64,000 nt of DNA from assembly GCF_024323335.1 (NCBI RefSeq), contig NC_066583.1, positions 272,188,916-272,252,915 of the forward strand, given 5' to 3'. Origin of the DNA: Lathyrus oleraceus (lineage: Eukaryota > Streptophyta > Magnoliopsida > Fabales > Fabaceae). Below are positions 13,641 to 24,890 of this stretch, piece by piece; within the stretch, counting starts at the first letter, position 1; the number at the start of each line of letters is the position of its first letter. Under the pieces are notes generated by a model. That model was not told the DNA's origin. It ran no database searches and saw only the letters and a list, made by a program, of their open reading frames with translations. Both the position numbers and the translations under genes were made by a program.

Positions 13641-14760
13641 CCCCGAGTTCTTATGTCATGGGTGCTAGTTAATTCAAATTATTCATGGCTTGACCTAAAT
13701 TGATTGGTTCTGCTTCATCCATCATCATCGCTTTTTCTATTAAGTCAATATCTACATTAACTACTTGATCTGGAAACCTCTCATATCCAGCTAGCCTTTT
13801 CGACTCAGTTATTTCTCTAGTCGATCTCCTAACATTTTGCTTAGGTGGTTCTTTGTTTCGATTGGTTGCGACTTCAATTTGTTGGTCTTCTTCAAACACA
13901 GTTGTAATTCTATTTGACTCCTATCGATCTGACCCATGACTTCAATCCTGCCCTTTGTTTTCATCCACTAGAACATCTCGACTGATCACAAGTTTATCAT
14001 CATTTGGTGAATGCAACTTGTATGCATCAGTTGAATGATAACCTATGAGTGCCATAGCCTGATTGCGATCATCTAGTTTCTTCCTCAATTGTTCAGGTAG
14101 ATGCCTGAAACACACTGATTGAAACATTCTAAGATGACTAACATTCAGCTTCACACTTTTCCAAGCCTCACAAGGAGTCCTCTCGAACATATTCTTGGTT
14201 GGACATCTGTTTAGAATGTATATTATTGTTGAAGTTGCTTCACCCTAAAATCTCTTTGGCATATCTTCAGATTTCAACATGCTCCTAGTCATGTTCAATT
14301 TACTTTGATTCTTCCTATCAACTATGCCATTATGTTGAGGTGTATATGGTGCAATGACCTCATGCTCTATACCTTCCTCATTGTAAATTTTAGCAAATTC
14401 TCGAGATGTGCATTCACCACCACCATCAGTTCTCAGTTTCTTTAACTTGCATCCACTTTGTTTCTCGACATGCAATTGAAACTTCTTGAATTTTTGAATA
14501 CCTCCCTCTTTCTTTCAATAAGGCAAATCCACACATATATATAGTGAATTCATCTATGGAAGTTAAGAAGTAGTAGTTACCTTCATTCGACCTTACTTCA
14601 AATAGTCCATACACATCTGAGTGAACTAGCTCCATCTTTTTCTTCGATGTCATGGGCAAGTCATGTTTGAATGCATTTCTAGCCTTATTTGCTTTGCAAC
14701 ATTCCTCACATGCCTGACTTGGTTCTTTCATCTGAGGTAAGACATACACCATACTCTTCT
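13641..14760 (-). pseudogene. Ty1/copia integrase remnant (element C)
   Basis: Minus strand. 14426-14752 holds the zinc-binding C-x2-C part (CEECCKANKARNAF) and the first catalytic Asp (LVHSDVYGLFEVRSNEGNYY). 14245-14475 holds the second Asp and the Glu (LRTDGGGECTSREF, TPQHNGIVDRKNQ), where the usual VERKN Glu has become Asp. 13942-14190 is the C-terminal part (TPCEAWKSVKLNVSHLRMF, QLRKKLDDRNQAMALIGY). 13669-13899 is the acidic linker with RRSTREITESKRL. Frames change between blocks. Confidence 0.88.
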
Positions 14761-15700
14761 ATTTGAGCATACCTAAACTTCTGAAGTTTAGATGTCCATC
14801 CCTGTGATGCCATAACTAGTTCTTGTCTTCTTCTGCAATTGAAGCAAGACACTTGTGATCAACTGTGTTGATCTTTACTTTAAAGGTCTTGTTGTCTGCC
14901 AATGGTGCCTTCAGAATTAACATGATACACCTTCATCTAATTATTTTCTAGCTTCATTTTGTACCCTTTTGCAAGTAATTGGTCACTTTCTCAACTGATT
15001 CATTTAGCTTGGTGAACCAGTTTTTTTTGCCAGTCATGTGGTTACTGCATCCCTAATCCAGGTACCATGTGTTGGTTTTATCATTTGTTCGACTGAGTGT
15101 TGGCCATGAGTACCACATCATCATAATCATTATCTTCAACATGTGCATAAGGCCTTTATCACTATCTTTCTCTCGTGCTTCCTTCTTTCTTTGACAGTCT
15201 CGAGCATAGTTGCCAAATCCTTTATAGGTGTAACACTGCACCTCCTTCATGTCAACTTTCTTCTTATAATACTTGTTTCCCATGCCTTTCTTGTTTGAAT
15301 TAGAGTGATTTTTTAAATTCTTGCTTGACTTCTCATCATTAGCAATATTTTTTCCCTATTTTGCCTTCTCTTTCCCATATTTCTTGATGAAACTTACGTG
15401 TAGTGCTTGTTTAGCCACTTTCTCCTTTTCTAAGTTCCTTTGCTTCAGCCTCATCTCATGAGCCTCTAATGAAGCTTGAAGTTCTTATAACTTCATCTCA
15501 GCTAGGTTCGCTGACTCTTCAATTTACACTATAATGTAATCAAAATTTCCAGTAAGAGATCTCAACACTTTCTCAATCTTTTTCAAATCGTTGATTGATT
15601 AACCATACACATTCATCTAGTTTGTTAACAATACCTCACATGAAAGGTATTCCGAGTTTCAACAAACCGTTTTTCCTAAATCAGTTGATCTCAAAAAAGT
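14761..15700 (-). pseudogene. Ty1/copia gag and protease remnant (element C)
   Basis: Minus strand. At 15053-15283 a knuckle reads CYTYKGFGNYARDC (second Cys replaced by Tyr). Upstream, 15400-15620 gives IEKVLRSLTGNFDYIIV and ELQASLEAHEMRLKQRN, typical of UBN2-type copia gag. 14800-15050 gives protease and pre-integrase in broken frames. The gag N-terminus is lost at about 15700, where unrelated plus-strand sequence starts, so the element is truncated at its 5' side. Confidence 0.8.
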
Positions 15701-15989
15701 TCAAAGTTTCCTCTAGGAAGATAAGCCTAACAAATACTTGTTGAGGGACTCAACATTCAGGCTTGAATCTTTATATTTAATAGCATTCAAGAATCCACCA
15801 CTTAATCCTTATCCATTCAAGCTTTTCGCTAGCATGAACGGTCCAAAGGTCCATCTGAATCTATTTCAAAGTATTTCAAGAATGCGCGTGCTCCGCCTAT
15901 TTTCAACTTTTCGCAGGCATCGAGTCTTTTCCTGGATTCATCACCAATATCACATGGTTTCTATGATGAAGAATAATCATTCAATAACA
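15701..15989. other. Unassigned junction sequence
   Basis: Plus-strand open frame 15738-16043 starts here but shows no recognisable domain before the gag similarity at about 16015. It may be 5' leader of the truncated plus-strand copia that follows. Confidence 0.3.
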
Positions 15990-16407
15990 AAAAAATCTTC
16001 CACAACCATCATTCCTCCCAAAGATGTTGTCCTTAATCCTTGAAGCCCATACTACTTTCATCCCGAATAAAAACCCGAAGCAACCCTTATAGTACCACCT
16101 CTTGATGATCCTAACTATCACAACTATAATAAATCAATTTTATGGGCATTGGCATCCAACAACAAGATTTATTTAATGAACAGGGCCCTAACGAAACATC
16201 TTCATCTAACTCTGATTTTGAACTCTAGTATCGTGTGAATAGTATGTTGCTTTCATGGATCAACATAGCTCTTTTGTTGTACAATGCTCAGAGTACAATC
16301 TCGACTTGGAGTTTTCAGAAGATCTTCACAAACAATTCACAAAAGACAACTACTTATGCTTCTCTGATCTTTTATGAGATCTCCATTCCATCAAGCAATA
16401 TGACAAA
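15990..16407 (+). pseudogene. Ty1/copia gag N-terminal fragment (plus strand)
   Basis: Plus strand reads NP-stop-SPYYFHPE, then TLIVPPLDDPNYHNYNKSIL, WALASNNKIYLMN and, after a frameshift, VNSMLLSWINIAL. This is the conserved N-terminus of plant copia gag (PYYLHPSD, NYHSWSR, SKNK-type motifs). It stops dead at 16407, where an LTR begins, so an LTR element inserted here or a deletion joined the two. It is a separate element from the minus-strand copia to its left. Confidence 0.7.
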
Positions 16408-17548
16408 TGTAACACTCTTCTAAACCCCAAGTATAATTAACAGAATTAATTAAACAATCACCAACACAAGTGTGTCATACTTAATAAAAGATAAGTTATC
16501 CTGCCCTGGAACACGGGTTATAACAAACATATTAACCTGTCATCGCATGCTCACCTTCATTTAGGTATCATCACAGTGGAATTCAACATCAACATTCGAA
16601 GAAGGTAGAATAGCATACGACATTTAGTCTTAAACTTCAATTTTAATAACATCATAAAGAGTCGTAAACAATTCAACTCAACAATTTAAAATATTCAACG
16701 TAATATGATTCATCATAAAACATTATAATTTAATCCAAACATTCGACCCCAACCCGATGTTACAAGATCAGAGAAGAATTACACTACATAACGACAACTA
16801 ATGAAAGTCATTACAAGCTGCCTTCCACTTACTTCAACAGGGTCTACTCATGAGTATCTGCACGATGTCCATGTAGAGGAAACACTCAAACAGAATGGGT
16901 GAGTAATCATAATCAATTATAAATGACATAAGTGAAAGATATCTTACAACAAACATGTATAACCATTCACAACAACAACATCTTACTCTACTCACACCCA
17001 TCACATTATCATCATATACAAGGATATTACATGATCCACAATTCGTCATCCAATATCATCATCATCAACAACCAATCAACTAGAATACAATGTTAATGCA
17101 ATGCACTGACTTAATATGCATGTGGTACCAAGTTATGAACACTCATTTTCATTTCGCTCCATGTTCCATCATCATCGGATACAGGATCCCCGCCATAAGA
17201 TCCAGTTCACTCTTGAACCGGAGCACAACAAAATTGCTACTCCACCATAGGTAACGCTTCACTAATTTCCCACCATAGGAATTAGCTATTTGCACGCGAT
17301 CCCCACCATAGGGTCAAGGCCACAATATAATTAGAACCGAAGTTCCGACAATATGGATGCATTATTCACAATATGCAACAACAACAACATCAAAACACAT
17401 AAACATTGGTCCCTTCTTGATCGTGCATGCCAACATCAACAAAACATCATCAACATAATTTCATCATCATCATATCCTCATCATAAAACATCAACATAAT
17501 ATATTATTATCATTGTACAACTTATATTTCAACAATACGACAACACAC
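16408..17548 (+). mobile_element. Truncated LTR, unassigned retrotransposon
   Basis: Begins sharply with TGTAACACTCTTCTAAACCC at 16408, exactly where the copia gag fragment ends, and contains no coding frame. Its low-complexity CAACATCATCA-rich tail runs up to the SIRE-like LTR at 17549. It is read as an LTR start with the far part cut off by the SIRE insertion. Family is not certain; a chromovirus LTR is possible. The other LTR end and the target duplication are not visible. Confidence 0.45.
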
Positions 17549-18013
17549 TGTTGGTTCTAAGTGTTGGCAGCAATTTTGGTAAAACAAAGAGTGTTCACAA
17601 GATGTTGCATGTGATGTCTTAACTTAAGATATCTATGTACCTGCTGGAGTTCAAGAACATAATTATGCAGGATTGTTTCAGGATGTCATACACAATGTCA
17701 TGGCATCTGATATTATGTACCTGCTAGAAATTATAAAAGGAATTATGGAATTATGCAGGATTGTTCTAGGATGTCAGACCTGATGTCATGACATCCTGTA
17801 CACAGAACATTCAGGGTGAATGTTATGTGTTATGTGATTGGGCATTTAATGGCAATCTATGTATGATTGAAGATCTGATTTGCAGGTGCATTCAATCATT
17901 GATTACAACCTGATTTACTTATTTTTCAAAGAGATCTAATCAGCTGCCATGAAAAGATTTAATTGGAAAATAGTTTTAGGGTTTTCAAGATGTCCAAGCC
18001 CAGCTGAAAGCTT

Positions 18014-18024
18014 CTATAAAAAGG
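18014..18024 (+). promoter_or_regulatory. TATA box in the SIRE-like 5' LTR
   Basis: CTATAAAAAGG in the middle of the LTR; transcription would start about 30 bp downstream, ahead of the tandem repeats. Confidence 0.6.
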
Positions 18025-18197
18025 GACTTGAAAAACCTGATTTGATACACAACCAATACTGAGCGAAATATTGAGAGAATATAAGGGTCTGTGTCTTGTT
18101 TAGTCGTGAGACTTGTAAGCCATTCAAGTCATCCATAGATGATTGAATTGGTCTGATTTATGGGTTATAATTTGTCACTTTAAGCTTGTAAGCAAGA

Positions 18198-18330
18198 GTG
18201 TGTGTCTACTTGATCAAAGTTGTTAAGCAAGACCAAGTGTGTGTCTACTTGATCAAAGTTGTTAAGCAAGATCAAGTGTGTGTCTACTTGATTAAAGTTG
18301 CTAAGCAAAATCAAGTGTGTGTTATTGAAA
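18198..18330 (+). repeat. 39-bp tandem repeats in the SIRE-like LTR
   Basis: Three full units (18198-18236, 18237-18275, 18276-18314) and a partial fourth, each GTGTGTGTCTACTTGATCAA plus 19 bases. Because 39 is a multiple of three the array is an open frame, but it lies in an LTR leader and is not thought to be coding. Confidence 0.95.
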
Positions 18331-18679
18331 AGTGTCTTCTTTTCACAAGGAATTGTTGTTTAAATCACTGGTGTGATTGAGGGGGAGTGAGTGGGTTCTC
18401 ATATCTAAGAGTGCTTAGGTAGAAATTGCACGGGTAGAGATTAGGTGAGAAAGACTGTAACTTGTTGAAGTGTACGAAGAGTCTTTGAACTAATTCTATT
18501 TAGTGGATTTCCTTCCTGGCTTGGTAGCCCCCAGACGTAGGTGAGTTGCACCGAACTAGGTTAACAATTGCTTGTGTCTGTTGCATTACCATTCTTTATC
18601 TTTATCCTGCTTGTTTTACTCAGATATTAGTGTCGTGACATTACCTTCGACATCTCATATCTGATACCAGAATTTCAAT

Positions 18680-18691
18680 TGGTATCAGAGC
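18680..18691 (+). other. Primer-binding site, initiator tRNA-Met
   Basis: TGGTATCAGAGC, a perfect match to the complement of the plant initiator tRNA-Met 3' end, two bases after the LTR. Confidence 0.92.
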
Positions 18692-18744
18692 AGGCATCCT
18701 GCTTTGGTTCTGGGTGAGATCTAGGGACAATACTTTCTGGTACA

Positions 18745-20430
18745 ATGGAGAGAGATGGAGGATTTGTTCACAGACCACCAATTTTGGATGGATCTAACTA
18801 TGACTATTGGAAAACTCGAATGGTAGCTTTCCTAAAATCTCTTGATAATAAGGCTTGGAAGGCTATGTTAACAGGCTGAGAACATCCAGTAATTACTAAG
18901 GAAGGAGAAGCCACTACTGATAAGAAGCCTGAAGAACAATGGTTCAAGGAGGAGGATGACCTAGCCCTTGGAAATTCTAAAGCATTGAATGACATCTTCA
19001 ATGGAGTAGACAAGAACATCTTCAGATTGGTAAACAACTGTGAAGTGGCTAAAGATGCTTGGGACATTCTCAAAACCACTCATGAAGGCACCTCTAGAGT
19101 GAAAATGTCTAGACTACAACTGCTCACCACCAAGTTTGAAAACTTAAGGATGAAAGAAGATGAAAATATTCATGAATTTCACATGAGTATCCTTGAAATT
19201 GACAATGCCTCTGGAGCTTTGGGAGAGAAGATGTCAGATGAAAACTTAGTAAGGAAAATACTCAGATCACTCCCTAAGAGATTTGCTATGAAAGTAACAG
19301 CCATAGAAGAATCTCAAGACATCTCAAATATGAGAGTTGATGAGCTAATTGGATCCCTCCAAACATTTAAGATGGGAATATGTGATGGATCTGAAAAGAA
19401 AGCCAAGAGCATAGCCTTCATGTCAAACACTGAAGAGGAAGATGAGGAAGGTGGTCAAGATATTGATGAAGATCTGGCAAATGAGGTAGCAATGCTGGGA
19501 AGACAGTTCAACAGACTTATGAAAAAGATAGATGTAAGATTTAAGGCCAATGTCAAGAACATCGCATCTGACATCAGTAAATCCAACAGTTTTGGTAGAA
19601 GAACAAGGTCTGAAGAAAATCCCAAAGAAGTTCAGTGTTATGAATGTAATGGGTATGGTCATATTAAAACTGAATGTAGGACCTACCTCAAGAAACAAAA
19701 GAGGAGTCTTGCTGCCTCTTGGTCTGATGGAAGTGAAACAGAAGAAGCTGTAAATCATGTGACTGCATTGACAGGAAGATGGGGTTCTAATGAAGAGTCA
19801 AGTGATGATGAAGTAACCTTTGAAGAGCTGGCCACTACCTACAAAGAGTTGTGCCACAAAAGTGCAGAAGTGTGCAGACAAGTTGAAAGCCAGAAGAAAG
19901 TGATAGCTCAGCTGGAAAATGAAAAGGGAGAATATGTGGAAACCATCTCCAAGTTGAAGACTGAAGCTGTACTCTTGAATTCTAAACTAGATGAGATGAC
20001 CAAGTATGTAAGAATGCTTAACAATGGATCTGACATCTTAGACAAGATTCTCCAGACTGGTCAAATAACAGGAGACAAATCTGGCATTGGATTTAATGAA
20101 TCTAAGGCTGAGTGCAGTTACATTGTTTGCAAACCAAAATCCAAACCTAAGTGCAACCATGTTAAAAGAAAACTTGAGATGTCACATCATATGTCACAAC
20201 ATCAGAAGGGAAGACAGCAGAAAGGGAAACATCAAAGATGGAGATGCCATTACTGTGGAAAATTTGGCCACCTGAAGCCCTTCTGCTATAAGCTATATGG
20301 TTATCCTAGCCCTGTTCAGACTCAATATCAATCAAGATCCAAACATCACAGGCCTGTCAACAAAAAGCAATGGGTTCCTAAGACAAATGTTACAAGTCTA
20401 ATATCTCACACTTCCTTCAGAGTTTCAGCC
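18745..20430 (+). pseudogene. gag of the SIRE-like element
   Basis: Starts at ATG 18745 (MERDGGFVHRPPILDG). The N-terminal gag (SNYDYWKTRMVAFL, AWDILKTTHEGTSRVK) is followed by an acidic/coiled stretch and two zinc knuckles: CYECNGYGHIKTEC (about 19636) and CHYCGKFGHLKPFC (about 20240). Codon 45 is TGA at 18877 in place of a Trp expected in the family; otherwise the frame is open to 21051. Gag would form the virus-like particle and package the RNA. With the stop, only a 44-residue peptide would be made. Confidence 0.9.
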
Positions 20431-21819
20431 AAAGAAGATTGGTATTTTGACAGTGGTTGTTCCAGACACATGACTGGAAACAAAAACCTGCTAACTGGCC
20501 TTCATCCCCATGCCACAAGTTATGTTACCTTTGGTGAGGGAGAAAAGGGTGACATCAAGGGAATTAGTAAGCTGGATTGCCCTGGAGTTCCTGACCTTGA
20601 CAATGTCCTACTTGTTAAGAGATTAACTGCTAATCTAATAAGCATCAGTGAACTGTGTGATCAAGGTCTGAATGTAAACTTCACTAGAACTGAATGTCTG
20701 ATTACTAACAAGGAAAAGGAAGTGATCATGAAAGGAGTTAGGTCTAAAGACAACTGCTACATATGGAGTTCTCAAGAAACTGGTTACTCTCCAATGTGTA
20801 CCTTGGCCAAAGAGGAAGAAGTGAAGATATGGCGTCAAAGATTGGGCCACCTGCATCTTAAAGGTATGAAGAGGATCATATCTGTTGAAGTTGTTAGAGG
20901 AATTCCCAACTTAAAGATTGATGAAGGAAAAATCTGTGGAGAATGTCAGATTGAAAAACAGACAAGGATATCACACCAGAAGCTCAGACATGACACCACT
21001 ACCAAAGTTTTGGAACTCCTTCATATGGACTTGATGGGACCCATGCAAGTATAAAGCCTTGGTGGGAAGAAGTATGCATATGTGGTGGTGGATGATTTCT
21101 CCAGATACACCTGGATCAGTTTTATAAGAGAAAAATCTGATGTTTTTGAAGTCTTTAAGGAGCTTTGTCTAAAACTTCAAAGAGAAAAGGAAAGTCCTGT
21201 TATCAAAATTAGAAGTGATCATGGGAAGGAATTTGAGAGCAACAAATTTGCTGAATTTTGTTCTTTAGAAGGAATTCATCATGAGTTCTCATCTCCCATT
21301 ACTCCCCAGCAAAATAGTGTGGTGGAAAGAAAAAATAGAACTCTTCAAGAATCATCTAGAGCTATGATTCATGCTAAGAAATTGCCCTACCATTTTTGGG
21401 TTGAAGCCATGAACACAACCTTCTATGTTCACAACAGAGTGACATTGAAGAAAGGAACTCCTACAACCCTATATGAAGTCTGGAAAGCAAGAAGACCTAC
21501 AGTCAAATACTTCCATATATTTGGTAGTAAATGTTATATCTTGACTGATCGTGAACAAAGAAGGAAGTTGGATCCCAAAAGTGATGAGGGAATATTTCTG
21601 AGCTACTCAACAAACATTAGAGCTTACAGGGTCTTTAATTCCAGAACTAATGCATTGATGGAATCTATTAATGTTGTGGTTGATGACCAACAGAATGATG
21701 TCACAGACGATGTCGAGACATCTCTGAATGATTCCCCAACTGACTTCTCATACAAAAATGAGGAAAGTGAACCTCCTCAAGCTGAACCTGAAGATGACAA
21801 AATCAACAAGGGACCCTCC
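20431..21819 (+). pseudogene. Protease and integrase of the SIRE-like element
   Basis: Continues the gag frame. Protease has WYFDSGCSRHM (about 20437) in the family's D-S/T-G position. The integrase HHCC zinc domain includes GHLHLKGMKRI and CGECQIEKQTR. Core residues are in LLHMDLMGP (first Asp), IRSDHGKEFES (second Asp) and QNSVVERKN (Glu). A TAA stop at 21052 lies just after MGPMQV, where a Glu codon is expected. The integrase C-terminal part and acidic linker are uninterrupted up to the solo LTR at 21820. No frameshift was seen. Confidence 0.92.
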
Positions 21820-23778
21820 TGTCGCAACCTAAAAAAAGGAATGCGAAAAAAACAACCAACCGGCGAAAAAAGAAAAGACAGAAGAGTCGCCACCGTGCGT
21901 TATTTATCCCAAAGGAGGGAAAGGAAACGCTCGAAGTAAACCTAGAAAAAGGAAAGGAAAAGACAAGGTCTCGCAACCAAATCTTGGGTTCGGGAGTCAA
22001 TTATGCGAAGGGAAGGTATTAGCACCCCTACGCATCTGTAGTACTCTACAGGATCCATTCTTGTTGTTCTTGTCTAAAGGGTGTGGGTTTATCTAGTGTA
22101 CTATTTACTAAAAGAGGGGTCAAAATAAAATGACTCGCACGGATGTCGCATCCACTGCATACGTATCTCATCTGAATATGAGAATCAGAGTCTTCGTAGC
22201 TCGGCTGACCTATTTGCTTGTTTTGTGTTTTTTTTAGGTGAACGACGTTACTATGCAATCTACCGGATGCTTGACCTCTGAAGACTTACTCGCCTGTAGT
22301 AGAAGGAGTTAACGTGTTCTTAGGAGAAGAAAAATCAATGAGTTTGTTTGTGTTTTAGGAATGCTCATGCAAAAAAGGAAGTCCTAGACGAAGGAACCGT
22401 GCTACCTTAATTGACATGCAAACGAGAGACTATACGAAGCCTAGCAATCCTATGGGGAGACGATCACACCATACAAAACAAACATGCATAAAGTAAACAC
22501 GCCAACAAGGGGGCTCAAACATACGTGGGTAGGGCTTTAGTCAAGAGGGGTCATATCAACCTCGACAAACAAGCCATGGAAAGGTAATCAAATGGGCTCT
22601 TAACCACTGACATTGAACGTCAGGGTGAGCAGATCAAAAGGGTAATGAGGATAAGACCTCATAGCTCTTAACCCTGGACAGGGTGAGCTCATGACAAAAC
22701 ATGGGGATTCAGAAAGGTGGAACCCTCTCCACTGACTGACCGGACAAAAGATCTTGGGCTTTTGTTCTGAAGCATCGACACATAGTGTGAGCATAGAGAA
22801 CGACACACTACGGGGGATTGACTACTAATCCCTTTTATCCGTCAATTGCCTCTTCATGGAGGTCTTTAGCACTGGTGCCTCTTCTTGGAGATCTTTGGGC
22901 ACAAAAGTAAACACACAAAAACATTGCCTCCTATCGAGGTCTTCCAGCTAAGAAAGCGGTAAAATACGGGAAAGATGTAAAAGGGATCAAGAGATCTACC
23001 ACACGGATAAAGACCCGAAGTAACAACAACTAAAGAAATAAGAAACTCAGAGATCTCTCAGGCTAGCACCATCAAAGAAAACAAGTCAGCAAAGCAATCA
23101 GAATAAATCTCCAAATGGTATCCCACAAATAAAGTGGAATACCAAGCAAGCTATCTCTTCCGGAGTCATATGAGCCCTCAAAAAAACTCAACAAACAAGT
23201 TAGAATAACAAGATGGGGTGCAATCAAGAGTTGCACAAAAGAAAAGAAACATAACAACAACAACAATGTCAGGTAAACAGTGCACGGATGCAATAGAAAA
23301 CATGTCACAACAAAACACAAAATAGATTAGAGAGCAAATAGAAAAAAAAAAGCTACTGTCGCGATCGCTACTGCTTCGCTTAGCGAAGGCTTAGAGAAGC
23401 TTCGCTACATGTTCGCCTAGCGAGGTGCTAGCGAATGCTTGCGGGTTCTGGGTTCTTCTTTGATAACAGTACGATTTCAGGAACCCCAAACCCTATGGTA
23501 TCCATCTCAGAAGCGAAGTGATTAAACATTCAAGGCATTATTCTACACATTCATGCATGTCTAAACCCACATGCAAAACCTAACTATACCCACTCTCCCG
23601 GATTCAACCATAATACCTCATGCTTCAGGAATTTCAGATTGAAAGCGTAAAGTAATGGGAATAAGGCAAACCTGATTGGAGAGATCGAATGAAATTGAAT
23701 TGCACGGTTGGGTTTGCAGAACAATCTTAGGGTTTATATGAGATGGAATTGGTTCTTTGCAGATGAGTTCCCTTCAGT

Positions 23779-23910
23779 CTCTGGAGGCTGCTCTGAATTA
23801 GTTAGAATTTTCCTCTGGAGGCTGCTCTGAATTAGTTAGAATAGGTCTCTGGAGGCTGCTCTGAATTAGTTAGAATAGGTCTCTGGAGGCTGCTCTGAAT
23901 TAGTTAGAAT
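23779..23910. repeat. 34-bp tandem repeats in the solo LTR
   Basis: Four copies of a 30-bp core (CTCTGGAGGCTGCTCTGAAT...) start at 23779, 23813, 23847 and 23881, an exact 34-bp period with near-identity. Confidence 0.97.
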
Positions 23911-23939
23911 GTTTCTGTGGTTTTGTTTCAATGAAATTA

Positions 23940-23949
23940 GGATTTATAC
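23940..23949 (-). promoter_or_regulatory. Possible TATA box of the solo LTR
   Basis: GTATAAATCC on the minus strand, the orientation of this LTR. Position relative to the LTR ends is reasonable for an Ogre U3/R border. Confidence 0.4.
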
Positions 23950-24373
23950 TCTGATTTTCGTGGCTTTGTGGGCTCAAAATGAGGGCAACGCAAGCCCATG
24001 ACTTTCTGTTATATATTTTTTATTTTTAAAACGCGTGGGCTTCGCCTAGCGAGCATGACAGTTCAGACTCTGGTGGCTCGCTAGGTGAACCATTCTGCTC
24101 GCCTAGCGAGCATGACAGTTCAAGTCATCTTTCCAAATTTTTAACCTGTGCGCTGGACCTTTGTTCCTTCAAGAGTAATATGTCGAATGATGAATAGGCC
24201 TCATTTGAACATGTTGGAAGTAACTCAAGTCATTCCCTAGCCATTTGACCTTCAGTAGACCAAAGTTGACCAGAGGTAATTCAAATGAACTTTGCTGAAA
24301 TGAAATATGAAATGTTAAATGACCTAAAATGAATGCATGAATGAGGGGGGCAAATTTGAGGTGCTACACCTTC

Positions 24374-24890
24374 ATCAGAATTCAGAAGGATCATCCCAAA
24401 GATCTCATTATAGGAGATCCAAATAAAGGGGTCACCACTAGAGCAATGGAAGTGATCTCACATGGCTGCTTTGTGTCAAAAATTGAACCTAGGAATGTCA
24501 AGGAAGCCTTGAGAGATGAGTTCTAGATCAATGCCATGCAGGAGGAGTTAGGTCAATTCAAGAGGAATGAAGTATGGGAACTGGTTCCTAGACCTGAAGG
24601 AGTAAATGTCATAGGTACAAATTGGGTATATAAGAATAAATCTGATGAACAAGGGGTTGTTACTAAAAACAAAGCAAGATTAGTTGCACAAGGATACACT
24701 CAAGTTGAAGAAGTGGACTTTGATGAAACATTTGCTCCTGTAGCTCGCCTTGAGTCCATTAGATTATTGCTTGGAGTGGCATGTATTCTGAAGTTCAAAC
24801 TGTTCCAAATGGATGTAAAAAGTGCCTTCTTGAATGGCTACTTAAATGAGGAAGTATATGTTGAACAACCTAAAGGATTCATAGCTCCAT
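24374..24890 (+). pseudogene. RT N-terminus of the SIRE-like element, truncated
   Basis: Resumes the copia frame after the solo LTR: GDPNKGVTTRAM, then a TAG stop at 24524 (Trp expected), NEVWELVPRPEG, TNWVYKNKSDEQGVV, KARLVAQGYTQVEEVDFDE, FAPVARLESIRLLL, QMDVKSAFLNGYLNEEVYVE. The coding match ends at QPKGFIAPSD, well before the YVDD site, at the junction with the Ogre element. It could not give a working enzyme. Confidence 0.92.

Larger units (their letters stand above)
17549..18677 (+). repeat. 5' LTR of the SIRE/Maximus-like element
   Basis: 1129 bp from TGTTGGTTCTAAG to AGAATTTCA, two bases before the primer site. It contains a TATA box and a 39-bp tandem repeat. No partner LTR exists in the window, so insertion age cannot be taken from LTR divergence. 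Confidence 0.88.
21820..24368 (-). mobile_element. Ogre-type solo LTR inserted in the SIRE-like polyprotein
   Basis: 2549 bp, with termini TGTCGCAACCT on the left and AGGTGCTACA on the right. It is flanked by CCTCC (21815-21819) and CCTTC (24369-24373), a 5-bp target duplication with one mutation. Removing it and one flank copy restores the copia frame across the junction (protein ...GP-[F]-IRIQKDHP). The AGAGTCGCCAC motif near 21870 and the AAGGGAAGGTATTAGCACCCC block are shared with the other Ogre-type LTRs of the window and set its minus orientation. No internal region remains, so it arose by LTR-LTR recombination. Confidence 0.9.
17549..24890 (+). mobile_element. SIRE/Maximus-like Ty1/copia retrotransposon, 3'-truncated
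   Basis: Complete 5' LTR, tRNA-Met primer site, gag with two zinc knuckles, protease, integrase and the first third of RT, all in one frame on the plus strand. It is interrupted by an Ogre-type solo LTR (21820-24368) and ends about 24890, where it is joined to a minus-strand Ogre element in the middle of RT. The second half of RT, RNase H, any extra 3' ORF and the 3' LTR are absent. The long LTR, two knuckles and motif wording match SIRE/Maximus; family assignment is by recollection of motifs. Confidence 0.88.

Noticed and set aside
17160..17320. CCACCATAGG repeats that look like a spaced direct repeat array
   Set aside because: Four or so imperfect short motifs with uneven spacing inside an LTR; not CRISPR, and the window is eukaryotic.
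18198..18380. Small repetitive protein VCVYLIKVVKQDQ x3
   Set aside because: The repeats lie in the SIRE-like LTR and are in frame only because the period is 39; the frame starts at GTG, not ATG.
19423..19758. 111-codon minus-strand frame opposite SIRE gag
   Set aside because: Shadow of the well-supported plus-strand gag with its zinc knuckle.
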